NCBI RefSeq assembly: GCF_023522835.1 | Contig: NZ_JALCZU010000002.1 | Location: 345,111 to 409,110 of the forward strand | DNA from: Oceanobacillus saliphilus | GTDB taxonomy: Bacteria; Bacillota; Bacilli; Bacillales; Amphibacillaceae | Direction of reading: 5' to 3' | DNA: 64,000 nt | Shown here: piece after piece, positions 61,355 to 64,000 of the stretch | Position numbering within the stretch: position 1 is the first letter of the stretch | Layout: every line of letters begins with the position of its first letter | Notes under the pieces: generated by a model | Databases searched by the model: none | What the model was told of the DNA's origin: nothing | What the model saw: only the letters and a program-made list of their open reading frames with translations | Made by a program: the position numbers and the translations under genes

Positions 61355-62905
61355 ATGACAGAGTTTTGGATTGTAATTGGGATTGCAGCATTTTTATTAA
61401 TTGCACTTATCGGTGTTTTTGTTACAAAATATCGTACTGCAGGTCCTGATGAAGCATTGATTGTTACAGGAAGCTATCTCGGCGGGAAAAATGTTCATGT
61501 TGATGAATCCGGTAACAAAATTAAGATTATTCGCGGTGGAGGTACTTTCGTCCTACCGGTTTTCCAGCAGGCAGAGCCATTAAGTTTGTTATCAAGCAAG
61601 TTAGAGGTAACAACCCCGGAAGTATACACCGAACAGGGTGTTCCCGTCATGGCCGACGGAACTGCAATCATAAAAATTGGTGGTTCTATCAGTGAGATTG
61701 CCACTGCTGCCGAACAATTTTTAGGTAAATCAAAAGCAGACCGTGAAAATGAAGCAAAAGAAGTACTCGAGGGTCATCTTCGTTCCATCCTTGGGTCAAT
61801 GACCGTCGAAGAAATTTATAAAAACCGCGATAAATTTTCTCAGGAAGTACAACGAGTAGCGTCTCAGGATTTAGCAAAAATGGGACTTGTGATCGTATCC
61901 TTCACCATTAAAGAAGTACGGGATAAAAACGGCTATCTTGATTCATTGGGTAAACCAAGAATTGCTCAAGTAAAGCGTGATGCTGATATTGCTACAGCGG
62001 AAGCGGATAAAGAAACACGTATTAAACGTGCTCAAGCAGCAAAAGAAGCTCAAAAGTCTGAATTGGAAAGAGCTACTGAAATTGCCGAAGCAGAAAAAGA
62101 AAATCAACTTAAAACTGCAGAATATAGACGTGAACAGGATATTGCAAAAGCCCGTGCCGACCAAGCATATGATTATGAAACCGCACGAGCGAAACAACAG
62201 GTTACCGAACAGGAAATGCAAATTAAAATCATTGAGCGTCAAAAACAAATTGAATTAGAAGAAAAAGAGATTCTTCGTCGCGAGAAACAATACGACTCTG
62301 AAGTCAAAAAGAAAGCGGATGCCGACCGTTATGCAGTCGAACAGGCTGCTATCGCTGATAAAGCAAAACAGCTTGCAGCAGCAGATGCAAATCAATATCG
62401 TATTGAAGCGGAAGCACGTGCCGAGGCTGAACAAGTTCGTGCAGCTGGTCTTGCACAAGCAGATTCTACAAGAGCACAAGGGGAATCCGAAGCAGAAATC
62501 ATTCGCTTAAAAGGTCTTGCAGAAGCAGAAGCAAAAGAGAAAATCGCAGAGGCATTCGAACAGTTCGGCCAGGCAGCAATCCTTGATATGGTCATGAAAA
62601 TGCTACCTGAATATGCAAAAGAAGTAGCAAGCCCACTTGCCAATATTGATAAGATTACAGTTGTTGATACTGGAAGCAGTGGACCTGATGGTGGAGCCAA
62701 TAAAGTAACCGGCTATGCAACAAATCTGATGTCCACGCTGCAGGAATCATTAAAAGCATCTTCAGGAATCGACGTTAAAGAATTACTGGAAAATATAACA
62801 GGTAAAAATCAATTACCAAATGATCTCGATATCAATCGTATTAAGTATGAATCGGATGTTGAAGATAGCAGACTAGCAAAAAGCAATGCAGAGAGTAAAA
62901 GATAG
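61355..62905 (+). CDS. floT: Flotillin FloT (YuaG)
   Basis: A 516-residue flotillin: short N-terminal hydrophobic hairpin (about 3-25), SPFH/band-7 domain (about 30-190: TVEEIYKNRDKFSQEVQRVASQDLAKMGLV), a long Ala/Glu/Lys-rich coiled coil (about 200-405) and a C-terminal oligomerisation region with DMVMKMLPEYAKEVASPLANIDKITVVD. It organises membrane domains, cell-wall synthesis enzymes and signalling proteins. AAGGGGG precedes the ATG. It is the second gene of the SigW operon and is followed by hairpins. Confidence 0.96.
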   Translation: MTEFWIVIGIAAFLLIALIGVFVTKYRTAGPDEALIVTGSYLGGKNVHVDESGNKIKIIRGGGTFVLPVFQQAEPLSLLSSKLEVTTPEVYTEQGVPVMADGTAIIKIGGSISEIATAAEQFLGKSKADRENEAKEVLEGHLRSILGSMTVEEIYKNRDKFSQEVQRVASQDLAKMGLVIVSFTIKEVRDKNGYLDSLGKPRIAQVKRDADIATAEADKETRIKRAQAAKEAQKSELERATEIAEAEKENQLKTAEYRREQDIAKARADQAYDYETARAKQQVTEQEMQIKIIERQKQIELEEKEILRREKQYDSEVKKKADADRYAVEQAAIADKAKQLAAADANQYRIEAEARAEAEQVRAAGLAQADSTRAQGESEAEIIRLKGLAEAEAKEKIAEAFEQFGQAAILDMVMKMLPEYAKEVASPLANIDKITVVDTGSSGPDGGANKVTGYATNLMSTLQESLKASSGIDVKELLENITGKNQLPNDLDINRIKYESDVEDSRLAKSNAESKR

Positions 62906-62915
62906 AATTTATTAG

Positions 62916-62960
62916 AAAACTTGCTTGTCACCAAGCCTTTCAGTTACAGCCTTAGTTGCA
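62916..62960. repeat. Dispersed hairpin repeat, copy after floT
   Basis: ttagaaaacttgcttgtcaccaagcctttcagttacagccttagttgca: related to copies at 5863, 28603, 32763 and 43799, but with a partly broken stem. Located just downstream of the floT stop. Confidence 0.6.
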
Positions 62961-62965
62961 ATTAT

Positions 62966-62999
62966 GCAGATAGGAAAGTTTTATACTTTCCTATCTGCT
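62966..62999. repeat. Hairpin after floT
   Basis: gcagataggaaag pairs with ctttcctatctgc around ttttatac, a 13-bp perfect stem. It precedes the terminator. Confidence 0.75.
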
Positions 63000-63000
63000 G

Positions 63001-63036
63001 AAAAAGGAACAATCTATTGGAGATTGTTCCTTTTTA
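63001..63036. terminator. Bidirectional terminator
   Basis: aaaaaggaacaatct pairs with agattgttccttttt. It closes floT and the convergent phosphoesterase gene. Confidence 0.9.
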
Positions 63037-63057
63037 CGTATTCGACAATTAAATCCA

Positions 63058-63921
63058 CTAGTCTACTAATGATGATAGCGTTACGGAGACTATTTCCGGC
63101 CGATTCCATAATCGTTGAGGTATAATACTGTTGCCTAATCCCCTACTAACAACCATCGTAGTATTTCCTTCCGAATACTTACCGGATGTATATTCAGGTA
63201 AAATGCCCTGATTAGGTGCTACCAATCCACCAACCATTGGTATTCTAAATTGCCCGCCATGAGCATGTCCAGAAAAAATTAAATCCATATCAAACTGTGA
63301 ATATAATGATAACAACTCTGGTCGATGTGACAAAAGAATTTTAAAACTATCTTTATTCTTCATTCCTTTAAGAGAATCCTCAATAGCCCATTTCGCTATA
63401 CTATATTCAGCGTGATGTTCATCGGCATTTATAGAAGGATCATCAATTCCAAGGATTTGAATTTCTTCTTCTCCTTTTGAAATGACAACATGCGAATCTC
63501 TCATGACATGTACTCCCAAATGAATCAGTTTTTCCTCTAAGTTGTCAAATTTTCCGGAGCCCCATTCATGGTTCCCTGTCACATAATATACTGGAGCAAT
63601 CTCCACCATTTCTTGCATCAGCACCAGAATTGGAGTGTCATTGTATTTTCTCCGATCTACCAAATCTCCCGTAACAACAACCAAATCAGGATTTAATTCT
63701 TTCACCTTTTTAATCAGCCTGCTCTGATTTTTACCAAAAGATTTATTATGTACATCTGATAACTGAACGATTTGATATCCATCAAAACCTTGTGCGATTC
63801 GATTGGAACGTATCGTATGTTTTGTCGTCGATAGTGAGTTATTCTGATAGTGTAAATAAACAACCGTAAAAATAAAGAATACAATAACCATTAGTAATTT
63901 TCTCTTTCTAATCGACCTCAA
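63058..63921 (-). CDS. Membrane-anchored calcineurin-type metallophosphoesterase (YkuE-like)
   Basis: A 287-residue phosphoesterase. A basic N-terminus and one membrane segment (about 9-24) anchor it, with the catalytic domain probably outside. The metal motifs are intact: QLSDVHN (DxH), VVVTGDLVD (GD), YVTGNHEW (GNH), LSHRPE and FSGHAHGGQ. YkuE of B. subtilis is a Tat-exported relative; this one has no RR signal. TTG start behind GAGGCGG. The substrate is unknown, possibly a wall polymer or lipid. Confidence 0.9.
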   Translation of the reverse strand: MRSIRKRKLLMVIVFFIFTVVYLHYQNNSLSTTKHTIRSNRIAQGFDGYQIVQLSDVHNKSFGKNQSRLIKKVKELNPDLVVVTGDLVDRRKYNDTPILVLMQEMVEIAPVYYVTGNHEWGSGKFDNLEEKLIHLGVHVMRDSHVVISKGEEEIQILGIDDPSINADEHHAEYSIAKWAIEDSLKGMKNKDSFKILLSHRPELLSLYSQFDMDLIFSGHAHGGQFRIPMVGGLVAPNQGILPEYTSGKYSEGNTTMVVSRGLGNSIIPQRLWNRPEIVSVTLSSLVD

Positions 63922-64000
63922 ATTATAACCGCCTCACAATATAAAGTTAATATTTCGGGCAATTCATTTAGAGCATGAATTACCAATAGAGCTTTGGTAG
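63922..64000. other. Edge of window, upstream of the phosphoesterase
   Basis: Nothing but the presumed promoter of the minus-strand gene. The sequence ends without a recognisable feature. Confidence 0.4.

Noticed and set aside
1-64000. rRNA, tRNA, prophage or transposase genes
   Set aside because: None of the expected motifs or protein families was seen on either strand.

Overview
The window is low-GC Firmicute DNA from an endospore-forming Bacillaceae, probably a salt-tolerant Oceanobacillus/Virgibacillus-like organism. This is an inference from family content: SpoVA proteins, two YjcZ-type sporulation peptides, YwpF, YpzI-like, YflT, YuaF/FloT, RocB and KtrB-type proteins, strong AGGAGG ribosome sites, frequent TTG/GTG starts, and SigB, SigW, Sigma-54 and LexA-type sites. 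No rRNA, tRNA, CRISPR array, phage or intact transposase gene was seen. It reads as ordinary chromosome carrying many short non-coding repeats.

Layout. 1-8 kb: a 126-bp tandem repeat, a membrane zinc-ribbon/TPR protein coupled to an HtrA-like protease, a Ktr/Trk potassium channel, YwpF and several small membrane proteins, a lipoprotein, and a nitroreductase. 8.2-12 kb: a seven-gene operon (DUF1657, YhcN/YlaJ lipoprotein, SpoVAC, SpoVAD, SpoVAEb, DUF1657, DUF421+DUF1657). This matches the gene content of the spoVA2mob operon known to raise spore heat resistance. 12-20 kb: a dicarboxylate/amino-acid symporter, the cstA - RCC-tailed small protein - ArsA ATPase - quinone oxidoreductase operon behind a cre-like site, a second large permease, and a SigB-driven yflT. 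20-29 kb: thiT with a TPP riboswitch, an M3 oligopeptidase, YceI, a DCC thiol protein, VanW, NDH-2 with a 32-aa membrane peptide, an SDR, and an acidic secreted protein. 29-36 kb: topB and a decayed duplicate of its first 340 bp, a CPA1 antiporter, and a TetR + Spx-like pair under a double operator.

36-43 kb: a YpzI-like protein, an S13 D,D-peptidase without a signal peptide, a YjcZ peptide, a LexA-controlled Y-family polymerase, a lipoprotein cyclophilin, and a PAS-GGDEF-EAL protein. 42-47 kb: two TatA genes around an HD-domain hydrolase. The second TatA is linked to a gluconate-2-dehydrogenase-like GMC flavoprotein and its Tat-signal small subunit. 46-53 kb: a GlcD-type FAD oxidase, RocB, a 21-bp phased repeat, a lipoprotein, and a second DUF421+DUF1657 protein beside a DUF4363 lipoprotein. 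53-60 kb: a SigB-driven YtxH protein, an ABC exporter pair, and the proline catabolic genes pruA-putB behind a Sigma-54 promoter with a divergent Sigma-54 activator gene. 60-64 kb: a 118-bp inverted-repeat element, SigW-driven yuaF-floT with a long structured leader, and a YkuE-type phosphoesterase.

Themes: envelope and spore robustness (SpoVA/2Duf, flotillin, SigB/SigW genes), use of amino and organic acids (put, RocB, CstA, symporters), and membrane redox enzymes (NDH-2, GMC/Tat, FAD oxidase). The least-described items are the CstA/RCC/ArsA operon, the phased 21-bp repeat, the Spx-like protein with an altered redox switch, and several dispersed repeats. Start codons were chosen from ribosome-site spacing and often differ from the longest possible frame.
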